Origin: Conexibacter sp. CPCC 205762
GTDB lineage: Bacteria; Actinomycetota; Thermoleophilia; Solirubrobacterales; Solirubrobacteraceae
Assembly (NCBI RefSeq): GCF_030646155.1
Contig: NZ_JAUTDN010000001.1
Span: 186,001 to 250,000, forward strand
DNA: 64,000 nt
Direction: 5' to 3'
The translations under genes were made by a program, and so were the position numbers. The notes beneath the pieces were generated by a model that was given only the letters and a program-made list of their open reading frames with translations, was not told the DNA's origin and searched no databases. Position 1 is the stretch's first letter; each line of letters opens with the position of its first letter. Of this stretch, positions 52,656-61,109 are shown piece by piece.

Positions 52656-54178
52656 CAGACGGTTCCTTCGGGTGCTTGCGAAGAGGAGGAGTAGGCGAGC
52701 GCGAGCGCGCGGGCGGCGGCGTAGCGCTCGCGGCGGGCGGCCCAGGCGGCGGCGTGCCGCGGCCGCGGGGCGACCGCGCCGGCGACGCGGCCGACGGCGC
52801 TGGCGGGCAGCGGATCGCCGAGCGCGTCACGCGCCAGCAGCGCGGCTCCGACGGCGGAGACGTCGTGGCTGGAGAGGATCTCGACCGGCGCGCCGAGCAC
52901 GTCGGCGAGCGTCTGGACCCAGGCGCCGATGTTCGCGCCGCCGCCGGTCGCGACGACGCGGGCGGCGGCGTCGGGGCCGACCAGCTCGGCGATCGTCTTC
53001 AGCTCGAAGGCGATCGCCTCGAACAGCGCCAGCGCGATCCGCTCGCCGCGCACGTGCGGCGTGAGGCCGAGCAGCGCGCCGCGCAGGTGCGGGGCGAAGG
53101 CGGGCGAGCCGGCGCCGGAGAGCTGCGGCACGAAGACCAGCTCGTCGTCGGGGTCGGGGATCACGGCGTCGCCGTCCGGCAGCGCCAGCGTGCCGCCGAC
53201 GAGCGTCCGCAGCCAGTTGAGCGCGAGCCCGCCGGTCAGCAGCGAGGCGAGCGCGAAGGCGCCGCGGCCGCCGGGCAGCGGGTGCAGCGTCAGCTTGCCG
53301 ATCCAGTCGTCGTGGAACGCCTGCGGGCTGGCGAGCGGCGCGATCGCGGTGACGGAGGTGCCGAGCGACAGCGCGAGCGTGCCGGGCTCGACGGCGCCGG
53401 CGCCGAGCGCCGCGGTCGCCATGTCGCCGCCGCCGACGGCGACCGGGATGCCGGCGGGGAGGCCGGTCGCGCGCGCGGCCGCGTCGGTCAGCATGCCGCG
53501 CACCGCGCCGCCGTCTGCGAGCGGCGGGAAGAGCGCGGGATCGAGCCCGGCGCGCGCGATCAGCTCGCGGTCCCAGTCGCCGCTCAGCGCGTCGTGGACG
53601 AGCGCGTTGTGCGCGTCGCTGCCGTCGCTGACGAGCGCGCCGGTCAGGCGCAGCCCGATGAAGTCCTTCGCGTGGACCCAGACCCGCGCGCGGGCGAAGG
53701 TCGCGGCGTCGTGGTCGCGCAGCCACAGCAGCGCGGCGAGCGACGACATCGTCGTCACGGGGTGGCGCGAGCGCGCGGCCAGGTCGGCGCGCAGCGCCGG
53801 GTCGAGCGCGGCCAGCTCGGCGGCGCCGCGCGGGTCGGCCAGCAGCGGCGCCGGCCGCAGCGGCTCGCCGTCGCCATCCAGCAGCACGACGCTGCTCATG
53901 TTGCCGGAGAGGCCGACGGCGGCGATCTCGCGCAGCGGCGTGCGCAGCTGCTGCAGCGCGGCCAGCGTCGCCTCCCACCAGCCCTGCGCGTCGGCCTCGA
54001 CGGCGCCGGGGGTGGGGACGAGCGCGTGCGCCGTGCTGACCGACTCGACGACGCTGCCGTCGCCGGCCAGCACGAGCGCCTTGACGCTGGAGCTGCCGAC
54101 GTCGATGCCGATCACTCGCCCTGCGGGCTCGGATCGGTCGCGCGAACTCGCCGGGGGCTCCTTCGCGCCGCGCGTCAC
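52655..54178 (-). CDS. FGGY-family carbohydrate kinase
   Basis: 507 residues from a GTG overlapping the GntR stop (GTGA). ATP/sugar fold motifs: VIGIDVGSSSVKALVL, GLSGNMSSVVLLD, the catalytic-region VSDGSDAHN, SLGTSVTAI and ATGGGANIGAWVQTLADVLG. It is close to xylulokinase/gluconokinase-type enzymes. It phosphorylates the imported sugar or a pathway intermediate. Confidence 0.88.
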   Translation of the reverse strand: MTRGAKEPPASSRDRSEPAGRVIGIDVGSSSVKALVLAGDGSVVESVSTAHALVPTPGAVEADAQGWWEATLAALQQLRTPLREIAAVGLSGNMSSVVLLDGDGEPLRPAPLLADPRGAAELAALDPALRADLAARSRHPVTTMSSLAALLWLRDHDAATFARARVWVHAKDFIGLRLTGALVSDGSDAHNALVHDALSGDWDRELIARAGLDPALFPPLADGGAVRGMLTDAAARATGLPAGIPVAVGGGDMATAALGAGAVEPGTLALSLGTSVTAIAPLASPQAFHDDWIGKLTLHPLPGGRGAFALASLLTGGLALNWLRTLVGGTLALPDGDAVIPDPDDELVFVPQLSGAGSPAFAPHLRGALLGLTPHVRGERIALALFEAIAFELKTIAELVGPDAAARVVATGGGANIGAWVQTLADVLGAPVEILSSHDVSAVGAALLARDALGDPLPASAVGRVAGAVAPRPRHAAAWAARRERYAAARALALAYSSSSQAPEGTV

Positions 54179-55026
54179 GTGGCCCCCGTCGCGGGCAGGT
54201 CCGCGCGCAGCTCGACGTCGCGCGCCGGGGCGGCGTCGCCCTCGCCCGGCAGCAGCGTCACGCGCACGCGGTAGGCGTCGGCGCGCATGTACGAGCGCAC
54301 CAGCTCGACCGCCTGCCCGTCGGCCAGGTAGGCGACACGACGGGAGCGCAGCAGCGCGCGGTCGACCGGCACGTGCAGCCTCGTCGCCAGCTCGGCGGTC
54401 GCGTTCAGCGCGCTGTACTCCTCGTCGGCCCAGGTCGGGCGGCCGGCGGTCCCGTAGCGGGCTTCGAGGAAGGCGTAGAGCGAGCCGGCGGCGATCGCGT
54501 CGCGGTCGATCTCGGGGTAGCGGTCGGCCCGCAGCGCGGAGGCGATGTGGACGACCGGCCGCTCGTCGGCCAGCACGGTCCGCTCGATCGCCCATATCGC
54601 GGCGCCGGGCTCGATCCCGAGCGCGGCGGCCGTCTCGTGGTCGGCGGCGCCGCTCTCGCAGCGCTCGATCCGCTCGCGCGTGCTGTGGCCGGCGCGCTCG
54701 AGGTCCTCGGAGAACGACGGCAGCTTGCCGGCGTCGAGCGAGCGCGTGAAGGAGCCGGGGGAGGGGCTCGCCTTGAACGTGCCCGACCCCTGCACGCGCA
54801 CGACGAGGTCGCGATGCTCCAGCTCGCGCAGCGCCTGCACCGCGGTGCCGCGGCTGACGCCGGCCCGTCTGGCGATGGCGGTCTCCGACGGCAGCCGCGT
54901 CCCGACCGGCAGCGACTCCAGGTGGGCCGCGAGCTGTTCGGCGATCTGGCGGTAGATCGGCACGCCGCTGGTCGTGTCGACCGGAGCGAGCGCCTCTGCC
55001 TGCAGCGTTGCCGTCGGATGCTCCAT
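54175..55026 (-). CDS. GntR/HutC-family regulator with UTRA domain
   Basis: 283 residues from the ATG at 55026, preceded by GGAGGG; an in-frame upstream start is weaker. N-terminal winged helix (PIYRQIAEQLAAHLESLPVG, LPSETAIARRAGVSRGTAVQ) and a UTRA effector domain (VVHIASALRADRYPEID). It is embedded between the permease and kinase genes, and is the obvious candidate to bind the palindrome at 59796-59819. UTRA domains bind sugar phosphates or related effectors. Confidence 0.9.
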   Translation of the reverse strand: MEHPTATLQAEALAPVDTTSGVPIYRQIAEQLAAHLESLPVGTRLPSETAIARRAGVSRGTAVQALRELEHRDLVVRVQGSGTFKASPSPGSFTRSLDAGKLPSFSEDLERAGHSTRERIERCESGAADHETAAALGIEPGAAIWAIERTVLADERPVVHIASALRADRYPEIDRDAIAAGSLYAFLEARYGTAGRPTWADEEYSALNATAELATRLHVPVDRALLRSRRVAYLADGQAVELVRSYMRADAYRVRVTLLPGEGDAAPARDVELRADLPATGAT

Positions 55027-55072
55027 CGATCCCTCCATGTCGATCCGGCGAGCGAGCGCCCGCCGGCGATTC

Positions 55073-56086
55073 TCAGCGCCCAGCACTGCCGGACCCCCGT
55101 CCGGACAAGCGGCGATTCACCAGCATCATCCCGATCAGGACGGCGCCCTGGACGACGTACTGGACCGCCGAGTCGACGTTCAGCGTCTCGAGGATCGTCG
55201 TCAGGAAGACGAGCACCGCGACGCCGGCGAACGCGCCGGCGAGGCGGCCGATGCCGCCGCTGAAGGCGACGCCGCCGATCACCGCCGCCGCGACCGTCTG
55301 CAGCGTGTAGCTGTCCGCGCCCGAGACCGACGGCGAGCCGGTGTAGGCGGTCAGCGCGACGCCGGCGATCGCGGCGCAGATCCCGCTCAGCACGTAGGCG
55401 CCGACGACGTAGCGCGAGACCGCGACGCCCGACAGCCACGAGGCGCGCGGCGAGGCGCCGGCCGCGTAGAAGCGGCGGCCCCAGGTCGTGCGGTAGAGCA
55501 GGAACGCGACGACCGCCCAGACGGCCAGCCACAGCACCAGCCACCAGGGCAGGATCGAGCCGAAGACCTTCGCGTCGGCGGCCGACTGCAGGCCGGGTGC
55601 GACGCCGCCCTTCGGCTGGCCCTCCGTGTAGACGTAGTAGCCGCCCTGCACGATCGTGCCGACCGCGAGCGTCGCCAGCAGCGGCGGGATCTTCGCGCGC
55701 GCGACCAGCAGGCCGTTGACGAGGCCGACGAGGCCGCCGGCCGCGAGCGCGACCGCGATCCCCTGCACGATGTTGCCGTCCTGGCCTCTCATCTGCGCCG
55801 AGGATGTGACGGACGCGAGGTTCATGACGGGGCCGATCGAGAGGTCGAGGCCGCCGGACAGCAGCACGACCGTCTGCCCGATCGCGGCGATCCCGAGCTG
55901 CGCGTTCTGGCCCAGGATCGTGAGGATCCGCTGCGGTTCCCAGCCGCCCGGCGTCGCGACCGCGAAGGCGGCCAGCAGCGCCAGCGCGAGCGCGTAGGAG
56001 ACGAGCAGCTCGCGGCTGCGCAGCAGCCTGCGGCGGAGCGCCCCGCGCCGCTCGCTGCGTTCGGGCGGAGCGGTGACGGCGCTCAT
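55073..56086 (-). CDS. Rbs-type ABC sugar permease 2
   Basis: 337 residues from an ATG overlapping permease 1 (ATGA). RbsC-like features: IGQTVVLLSGGLDLSIGPVM, NGLLVARAKIPPLLATLAVG and the GYYVYTEGQ region, with about ten helices. Pairs with permease 1 to form a heterodimeric channel, as in LsrCD/YtfT-YjfF systems. Confidence 0.9.
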   Translation of the reverse strand: MSAVTAPPERSERRGALRRRLLRSRELLVSYALALALLAAFAVATPGGWEPQRILTILGQNAQLGIAAIGQTVVLLSGGLDLSIGPVMNLASVTSSAQMRGQDGNIVQGIAVALAAGGLVGLVNGLLVARAKIPPLLATLAVGTIVQGGYYVYTEGQPKGGVAPGLQSAADAKVFGSILPWWLVLWLAVWAVVAFLLYRTTWGRRFYAAGASPRASWLSGVAVSRYVVGAYVLSGICAAIAGVALTAYTGSPSVSGADSYTLQTVAAAVIGGVAFSGGIGRLAGAFAGVAVLVFLTTILETLNVDSAVQYVVQGAVLIGMMLVNRRLSGRGSGSAGR

Positions 56087-57120
56087 CTCGCACCGTCCTT
56101 GTCCGCGCCGGCGCCCTTGCGCCAGCCGCCGCGCGCCATCGTCAGCAGGCCGCTTGGCCGCCCGGCCGCGTGGTAGGCGGCAAGCGTCGCGATCAGGATC
56201 ACGCCCTTGGCGATGTACTGCCAGTAGGAGAAGACGCCGGCGAGGTTGAGCAGGTTGTCGGTCAGCGCCAGCAGCAGCACCGCCGGGATCACCGCCAGGA
56301 CCGAGCCGCGGCCGCCGGTGACGGCGATCCCGCCGATCAGCGCGGCGGTGATCGCGTCGAGCGCGAACGGGTCGCCGACGTTCGGGTCGCCGGAGTAGAT
56401 CCGCGCGACCAGCGCGAGCCCCCCGAGCGCGGCGAACAGGCCGGAGACGGAGTAGGCGATCAGCAGCGTGCGGCGGACCGGCAGGCGCGCGCGGCGGGCG
56501 TGGCCCTCGTCGCCGCCGACGGCGAACAGCGCCCGGCCCCAGCGCGTCTCGGCGCTTGCCAGCCACAGCAGCGCGACGCCGGCCAGCGCCAGCAGGAAGG
56601 TCAGCGGGACGTGGCCGAAGACGGTCGTCAGCGGCGTCAGCAGGTCGGCGGGGACGACGCCGCCGGGCTGGCCGAGCACGAGCAGCGCGACGCCTCTGAA
56701 GATCGCCATCGTGCCGAGCGTCATCACGAGCGGGTTGACGCCGGAGACGACGCCGACCCCGTTCAGCAGGCCGCCGGCGATCCCGACGGCGAGCACGATC
56801 GCGACGACCGCACCGGCCGAGCTGGAGGAGGCGGCCGCGAGCACGGTCGCCAGCGACATCATCGAGCCGACCGAGAGGTCGATCCCGGCGGTCGTGATGA
56901 CGACCGCCTGGCCGGCCGCGACGAGCAGCAGCGGCGCCATCTGGAACAGCAGCGACTCGACGTTGGTCGAGGAGCGGAACGGCTCGGAGACGACGGCCGC
57001 GACCACGACCGCGAGCGCCGAGACGAGCGTGATGAACAGCGCCGGCTTGAGCCCGGCGAGGGTCGTGGTGCCGAGCGGGGTGGAGCGCCGCGCGGTCGCG
57101 TGGGTCAGCGCGCTCATCAC
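56083..57120 (-). CDS. Rbs-type ABC sugar permease 1
   Basis: 345 residues from a GTG at 57120; an ATG at 57117 makes TGATG with the ATPase stop and is equally good. Conserved AAGQAVVITTAGIDLSVGSM, NPLVMTLGTMAIFRG and ALIGGIAVTGGRGS. About ten membrane helices. Adjacent to the ATPase and permease 2. Confidence 0.9.
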   Translation of the reverse strand: MMSALTHATARRSTPLGTTTLAGLKPALFITLVSALAVVVAAVVSEPFRSSTNVESLLFQMAPLLLVAAGQAVVITTAGIDLSVGSMMSLATVLAAASSSSAGAVVAIVLAVGIAGGLLNGVGVVSGVNPLVMTLGTMAIFRGVALLVLGQPGGVVPADLLTPLTTVFGHVPLTFLLALAGVALLWLASAETRWGRALFAVGGDEGHARRARLPVRRTLLIAYSVSGLFAALGGLALVARIYSGDPNVGDPFALDAITAALIGGIAVTGGRGSVLAVIPAVLLLALTDNLLNLAGVFSYWQYIAKGVILIATLAAYHAAGRPSGLLTMARGGWRKGAGADKDGAR

Positions 57121-58610
57121 GCCGCCCCGGCTGCAAGGGTCATGATCTCTTCCTCGGTGGCGGAGTGCCCGGGCACGCTGCCGCGCACGGCGCCCTCGTA
57201 CATCACGTGGATCTCGTCGGCGAGCCCGATCAGCTCGAGCATGTCGGTCGAGACGAGCAGCACGCCGACGCCTCTGTCGGCCAGCTCGCGCAGGACGCCG
57301 TAGATCTCGGCGCGGGCGCCGACGTCGACGCCGCGCGTCGGGTCGTCGAGCACCAGCAGGCGCAGGTCTCTGACGAGCAGCCAGCGGCCGAACAGGACCT
57401 TCTGCTGGTTGCCGCCCGACAGCTCGCCGACGCGCTGCTCCAGCTCCGCGAAGCGCAGTCTGAGCCGCTCGACGACGGGCTGGATCGCGCGCTTCTCGTT
57501 GCCGTTGTCGAGCAGGCGGGTGGGGTGGAGGCGATGGGCGGCGGCGACCGTCAGGTTCTCGGCGATCGACAGCGGCAGCATCAGGCCGGAGGTGCGGCGG
57601 TCCGGCGGCACGAACGCGACGCCGGCGGCGATCGCCTCGCGCGGGCTCTTGAAGCCGCCGTTCGCGCGGGTGGAGCCGTCGAGCACGAGGCGCCCGGCGC
57701 GCGGCTTGCGGACGCCGGCCGCCAGCTCGGCGACGACGTGCTGGCCGTGGCCCTCGAGGCCGGCGATGCCGACGATCTGGCCGGGGCGGATCGCGAAGCT
57801 GACCTCGCGGACGCCGTGGCCGCTGACCTGCTCGAAGCGCAGGACCGGCTCGGCCTCGGGGCGGTCGGCGGAGCGCTCGGGGTAGAGCTGCTCCAGCTCG
57901 CGGCCGACCATCGAGGCGACGAGCGACTCGCGCGTGTAGTCCGCGGCGGGGCCGGCGCCGACGAGCGCGCCGGAGCGCATCACGGCGATCTCGTCGGCGA
58001 AGCGGAAGACCTCTTCGAGCCGGTGCGAGACGAAGATGACGGAGGTGCCCTGCGCCTTCAGCCGCTCGGTCGCGGTGAACAGCAGGTCGACCTGGCTCGG
58101 CTCCAGCGACGAGGTCGGCTCGTCGAGGATCAGCAGGGCCGGATCCAGCGCGACGGCGCGCGCGATCTCGACCAGCTGCTGCTCGGCCGGGCTGAGCCGC
58201 TCGACGACCGTGTCGACGTCGAGCGCGACGCCGATCCGGTCCAGCGCCGCGCGCCCGTCGGCGCGCAGCCTGCGGTTGTTGACGGGGCCGCCGGGGAACA
58301 GCCGCGGCTCGCGGCCGAGGCCGAGGTTCTCGGCGACCGTCAGCAGCGGGAAGAGGCTCAGCTCCTGGTGCACGACCGCGACGCGGCCGTCGACGGCGAC
58401 GCTGCCGGAGCCGGGCTTCAGCTCGCCGGCCAGCATCGCCATCAGCGTCGACTTGCCGGCGCCGTTCTCGCCCATCAGCGCGAGCGTCCGCCCGCGGCCG
58501 AGCGTCAGCGAGACGCCTCTGACCGCGTGCGTCGCGCCGAAGCGCTTGTCGAGCTCGTCGCAGACGAGCGTGTACGGCGACCCCGTGGGGCCGCCGTGCG
58601 CGCTGCTCAC
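57117..58610 (-). CDS. Rbs-type ABC sugar transporter ATPase (duplicated)
   Basis: 497 residues from the GTG at 58610; an upstream ATG at 58652 overlaps the binding protein and lacks a ribosome site. Two ATPase halves: the first has GENGAGKS, SPAEQQLVEIA and LLILDEPTSSL; the second has a degenerate Walker A (GLEGHGQH), LSGGNQQKVLFGRW and LLVLDDPTRGVDVG, as usual for RbsA/MglA. Drives sugar import with both permeases. Confidence 0.9.
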   Translation of the reverse strand: MSSAHGGPTGSPYTLVCDELDKRFGATHAVRGVSLTLGRGRTLALMGENGAGKSTLMAMLAGELKPGSGSVAVDGRVAVVHQELSLFPLLTVAENLGLGREPRLFPGGPVNNRRLRADGRAALDRIGVALDVDTVVERLSPAEQQLVEIARAVALDPALLILDEPTSSLEPSQVDLLFTATERLKAQGTSVIFVSHRLEEVFRFADEIAVMRSGALVGAGPAADYTRESLVASMVGRELEQLYPERSADRPEAEPVLRFEQVSGHGVREVSFAIRPGQIVGIAGLEGHGQHVVAELAAGVRKPRAGRLVLDGSTRANGGFKSPREAIAAGVAFVPPDRRTSGLMLPLSIAENLTVAAAHRLHPTRLLDNGNEKRAIQPVVERLRLRFAELEQRVGELSGGNQQKVLFGRWLLVRDLRLLVLDDPTRGVDVGARAEIYGVLRELADRGVGVLLVSTDMLELIGLADEIHVMYEGAVRGSVPGHSATEEEIMTLAAGAA

Positions 58611-58620
58611 GTCGATCGGC

Positions 58621-59691
58621 TCAGCGATCGAAGAGCGCTCTGATCTGGGCATCGTCGAGTCTCGTGTCGACCCAGAAGCTGTCCGGCAGGTCGGTGCGGA
58701 CGTATCTGTCGAGCGTCGAGCTGGTGATCGGCGCCGGGTTGACGAGGTTGACCTTTCTGACCTCGTCGCCTCTGAGCAGGTTGAGCGTCTGCGTCAGCGC
58801 CTCGGAGCCGACCCACGTCGGGTTGACGACGCCGATCGAGTCGAAGCTTCTGTCGCCGCTTCTGGCGAGTCTGTCCCAGACCTTCATCAGGCCGTTGTTG
58901 TTCTCGCCCGTCATCGGCACGAGCGGGTGGCCGGCGGCTCTGAACGCCTGGATCGCGCCGAGCGTCATCGCCCCGCCCTGCGACCAGACGCCGTCGACGT
59001 CGGGGTGGGCGGCGAGCATGTTGGAGACGGCGGTCTTCGCTCTGGCGGTGTCCCAGGCGGCGTGCGCGTCGGCGACGACCTTGATGTCCGGGTATCTGTC
59101 GAAGACGTCCTTGGCGCCCTTCCAGCGGAGCGTGTCGGTCGAGAAGCCGGGCAGGCCGTTGAGGACGTAGATGTTGCCTCTGCCGCCGAGCTTGTCGACG
59201 AGCCACTCGGCGCCGGTTCTGCCGAAGACGACGTCGTCGGCGCGGACCTCGGCGGCCGTGTCTCTCGTGTCCGCCTGGGCGGCGACGAGGATCACGGGGA
59301 TGCCAGCGCGGTTGGCCTGCTGGATGACCGGGACGCTCGCCGACGGCGAGATCGGGGTCATGATGATCGCGTCGACTCTGCGCGAGATCATCGACTGGAC
59401 GTTGGAGATCTGCTTCTGGACCTGGTTGTCCGACTGCGTGTAGACGACGTTCTCGATGCTGTCTCTGTTGCGCTCGACAGCGGCTCTGAACTCCTCGGCG
59501 AGCTGGGTCGACCAGCTGTTGCCGAGCCAGTAGACGTCGTAGCCGATCGTGAATCTGCCGGTCGGGTCGGCTCTCGTGGTCGCGGCTCCACCGCCGGAGG
59601 AGGACGAGCTGCCGCATCCAACGGCGGTCAGCGCGACGGCGGCGACGGCGGCGACCAGGGGCAGGCGCCGCCGCAGGGGCGTGAACAGCAT
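58621..59691 (-). CDS. sugar-binding lipoprotein (Peripla_BP_4, RbsB-like)
   Basis: 356 residues from the ATG at 59691. Lipobox LTAVGC, Ser/Gly linker, then the type I periplasmic-binding fold: IGYDVYWLGNSWSTQLAEEF, VDAIIMTPISPSASVPVIQQ, and VDGVWSQGGAMTLGAI. Captures a monosaccharide-type ligand for the Rbs-type importer. AGA is the main arginine codon in the mature part, while the transporter subunits behind it use CGN. First gene of the operon, about 80 nt downstream of the start site. Confidence 0.9.
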   Translation of the reverse strand: MLFTPLRRRLPLVAAVAAVALTAVGCGSSSSSGGGAATTRADPTGRFTIGYDVYWLGNSWSTQLAEEFRAAVERNRDSIENVVYTQSDNQVQKQISNVQSMISRRVDAIIMTPISPSASVPVIQQANRAGIPVILVAAQADTRDTAAEVRADDVVFGRTGAEWLVDKLGGRGNIYVLNGLPGFSTDTLRWKGAKDVFDRYPDIKVVADAHAAWDTARAKTAVSNMLAAHPDVDGVWSQGGAMTLGAIQAFRAAGHPLVPMTGENNNGLMKVWDRLARSGDRSFDSIGVVNPTWVGSEALTQTLNLLRGDEVRKVNLVNPAPITSSTLDRYVRTDLPDSFWVDTRLDDAQIRALFDR

Positions 59692-59780
59692 GGGTCTCTC
59701 GGTCTCCCTCACGGTGTGGAGCCGCCGCGGTGCATCGGGGAATGGGGACGGCGGCCCCGTTCGACGGAACGTGAGGCGAA

Positions 59781-59809
59781 AGTATCCACATGACAAGTCG
59801 ACTAGTCAA
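59781..59809 (-). promoter_or_regulatory. promoter of the sugar operon
   Basis: -35 TTGACT (59804-59809) and -10 GATACT (59781-59786) on the minus strand with an ideal 17-bp spacer. The -35 lies in the centre of the palindrome at 59796-59819. Confidence 0.65.
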
Positions 59810-59819
59810 GTAGTCGACT
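59796..59819. promoter_or_regulatory. operator palindrome of the sugar operon
   Basis: Perfect 9-bp arms AGTCGACTA (59796-59804) and TAGTCGACT (59811-59819) around GTCAAG. It covers the -35 of the operon promoter, the classic repressor position. The GntR/UTRA protein of the same operon is the likely ligand. Confidence 0.7.
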
Positions 59820-59908
59820 GCGCCATTTGGTCAAAGTCGTCTGGACATCTGCACGAAGCCTCTGCCGGCGTGCGCACGAGCGCACCCTCGCGCGCGCCGC
59901 GGCGGCCG

Positions 59909-59914
59909 TAGGCT
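59909..59914 (+). promoter_or_regulatory. -10 element of the cupin gene
   Basis: TAGGCT ends 7 nt before the ATG at 59922; no Shine-Dalgarno. No good -35. Confidence 0.35.
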
Positions 59915-59921
59915 CCCGCGC

Positions 59922-60392
59922 ATGAGCTACACCGTCCTTTCCGCCGCCGACGCCTTCTGGCGCCCGTCGAACCAGCTCGGCGTCCTCAACACGGACCTCG
60001 CCAAGCAGCTCGGCGCGACCGCGATGGGCGCGCGCATGTGGCACCTGAGACCGGGCCAGGCGTCGACCTGGCACCGCCACGGCGAGGAGCAGGAGCTGTA
60101 CGTCGTGCTGGAGGGGACGGGCCGCGTGCGGATCGGCGGCGGCGCGGCGGAGGGCGAGGCCGGCACCGCGGAGGTGGCCGGCGCGGAGCGCCTCACGCTC
60201 CCGCCGCTGTCCGCCCTGCTGGTCCAGCCGCGGACGCTGCGCCAGGTCTTCAACGACACCGATGCGGACGTCCTCTGGCTCGTCGTCGGCGCCCCGCCCG
60301 AGCCGGCCAACACGCTCGAGATGACCCCCGAGCGGCTTGCCGACATGTACCCCGAAGGCCCCAGATCGCTTCCGCCCGAGCTGCGCGGCTGA
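59922..60392 (+). CDS. cupin-domain protein
   Basis: 156 residues with the two cupin motifs: GQASTWHRHGEEQELYVVLEG (as HxH...E) and the PRTLRQVFNDTD region. A single double-stranded beta-helix, probably metal-binding. Divergent from the sugar operon with 230 nt between start codons; it might act on the same sugar (isomerase or epimerase) but nothing specific shows this. Confidence 0.8.
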   Translation: MSYTVLSAADAFWRPSNQLGVLNTDLAKQLGATAMGARMWHLRPGQASTWHRHGEEQELYVVLEGTGRVRIGGGAAEGEAGTAEVAGAERLTLPPLSALLVQPRTLRQVFNDTDADVLWLVVGAPPEPANTLEMTPERLADMYPEGPRSLPPELRG

Positions 60393-60432
60393 CCCCTCAG
60401 ATCTGGGGGCGAAAAGTCACAGATAGTTGGTG

Positions 60433-60461
60433 TTGAGCAGGCCTTTCTCGCGGCGTAGCCT
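60433..60461 (+). promoter_or_regulatory. promoter of the MazF-type toxin-antitoxin pair
   Basis: -35 TTGAGC (60433-60438) and -10 TAGCCT (60456-60461) with a 17-bp spacer; the ATG follows after 7 nt, so the transcript would be leaderless. Confidence 0.55.
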
Positions 60462-60468
60462 CGTCAGC

Positions 60469-60666
60469 ATGACCGAGATCGCCACCTCCGCCGCCCCGCC
60501 GAGCGCCCCCACCGCCGAAGAGATCGCCGCCTGCAATCCCGAGTGGGACGAGGAGCTGGCCCGCGAGTACCGCGAGGCCTACACCCGCATACCCGAGACC
60601 GAGGAGGAGCGCAGGTGGACCGCCGTGGCGACCCGCGCAGCGATCCTCGCCGATCCGCCATGGTGA
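60469..60666 (+). CDS. small antitoxin partner of the MazF-like toxin
   Basis: 65 residues, acidic, with a disordered N-terminus (TSAAPPSAPTAEE) and a helical Glu-rich half (WDEELAREYREAYTRIPETE). Placement fits an antitoxin: immediately upstream of a MazF/PemK toxin with a 7-nt overlap. No AbrB or ribbon-helix-helix DNA-binding domain is recognisable, so how it represses its promoter, if it does, is unclear. Confidence 0.72.
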   Translation: MTEIATSAAPPSAPTAEEIAACNPEWDEELAREYREAYTRIPETEEERRWTAVATRAAILADPPW

Positions 60667-60980
60667 GCCGCGGCGACATCTGCTGGATGGATCGGCCGGA
60701 CATCGGTCGTCGTCCGGCATGCGTCCTCACGCGCAACGAGGCGATCCCGGTGCTCACGAAGGTGACGGTCGCCATCGTGACCAGCACGATCCGCGGCAAC
60801 AAGACCGAGGTCCACCTGACGCGAGAAGACGGCGTCTCGCGCGACTGCGTGATCAGCCTCGACAACCTCTTCACCGTCGAGCGCGATTCGCTCGAACGCC
60901 CGATAGCCCACCTCTCGGCGACGAAGATGATCGAGGTCTGCCGGGCGTTGGACCATGCCGCCGGCTGCGGCCGCCGCTGA
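60660..60980 (+). CDS. MazF/PemK-family endoribonuclease toxin
   Basis: 106 residues from an ATG overlapping the antitoxin stop. MazF fold motifs: SRGDICWMDRP at the N-terminus, GRRPACVLTRN, the VTSTIRG loop and DCVISLDNL, with the C-terminal helix ATKMIEVCRAL. These enzymes cut single-stranded mRNA at short motifs. All core residues are present, so it is probably active. Followed by an intrinsic-type hairpin shared with the convergent surface-protein gene. Confidence 0.87.
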   Translation: MVSRGDICWMDRPDIGRRPACVLTRNEAIPVLTKVTVAIVTSTIRGNKTEVHLTREDGVSRDCVISLDNLFTVERDSLERPIAHLSATKMIEVCRALDHAAGCGRR

Positions 60981-61052
60981 AGAAGAAGCAGGGCGGCCGC
61001 AGCCGGGGGATGGTTGCCGTGGCGCTGCCTCCCGTCAGCGCCAGGGCATGCG

Positions 61053-61092
61053 CCGTCCCGCCGGCCCGGAGGAGAGAAGGCCGGCGGGACGG
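61053..61092. terminator. strong hairpin between convergent mazF-like and Ig-repeat genes
   Basis: Perfect 14-bp arms CCGTCCCGCCGGCC (61053-61066) and GGCCGGCGGGACGG (61079-61092) with a 12-nt loop. It lies in the 129-nt gap between two convergent stops and probably terminates both directions. A smaller GGCGCTG/CAGCGCC hairpin precedes it at 61021. Confidence 0.65.
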
Positions 61093-61109
61093 GAGCTTGG
61101 TGCGGTGGG

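Noticed and set aside
60393-60420. CCCC-TCAGATCTG-GGGG hairpin after the cupin as a terminator
   Set aside because: The stem is interrupted and short, and no U-tract follows; it may be fortuitous.
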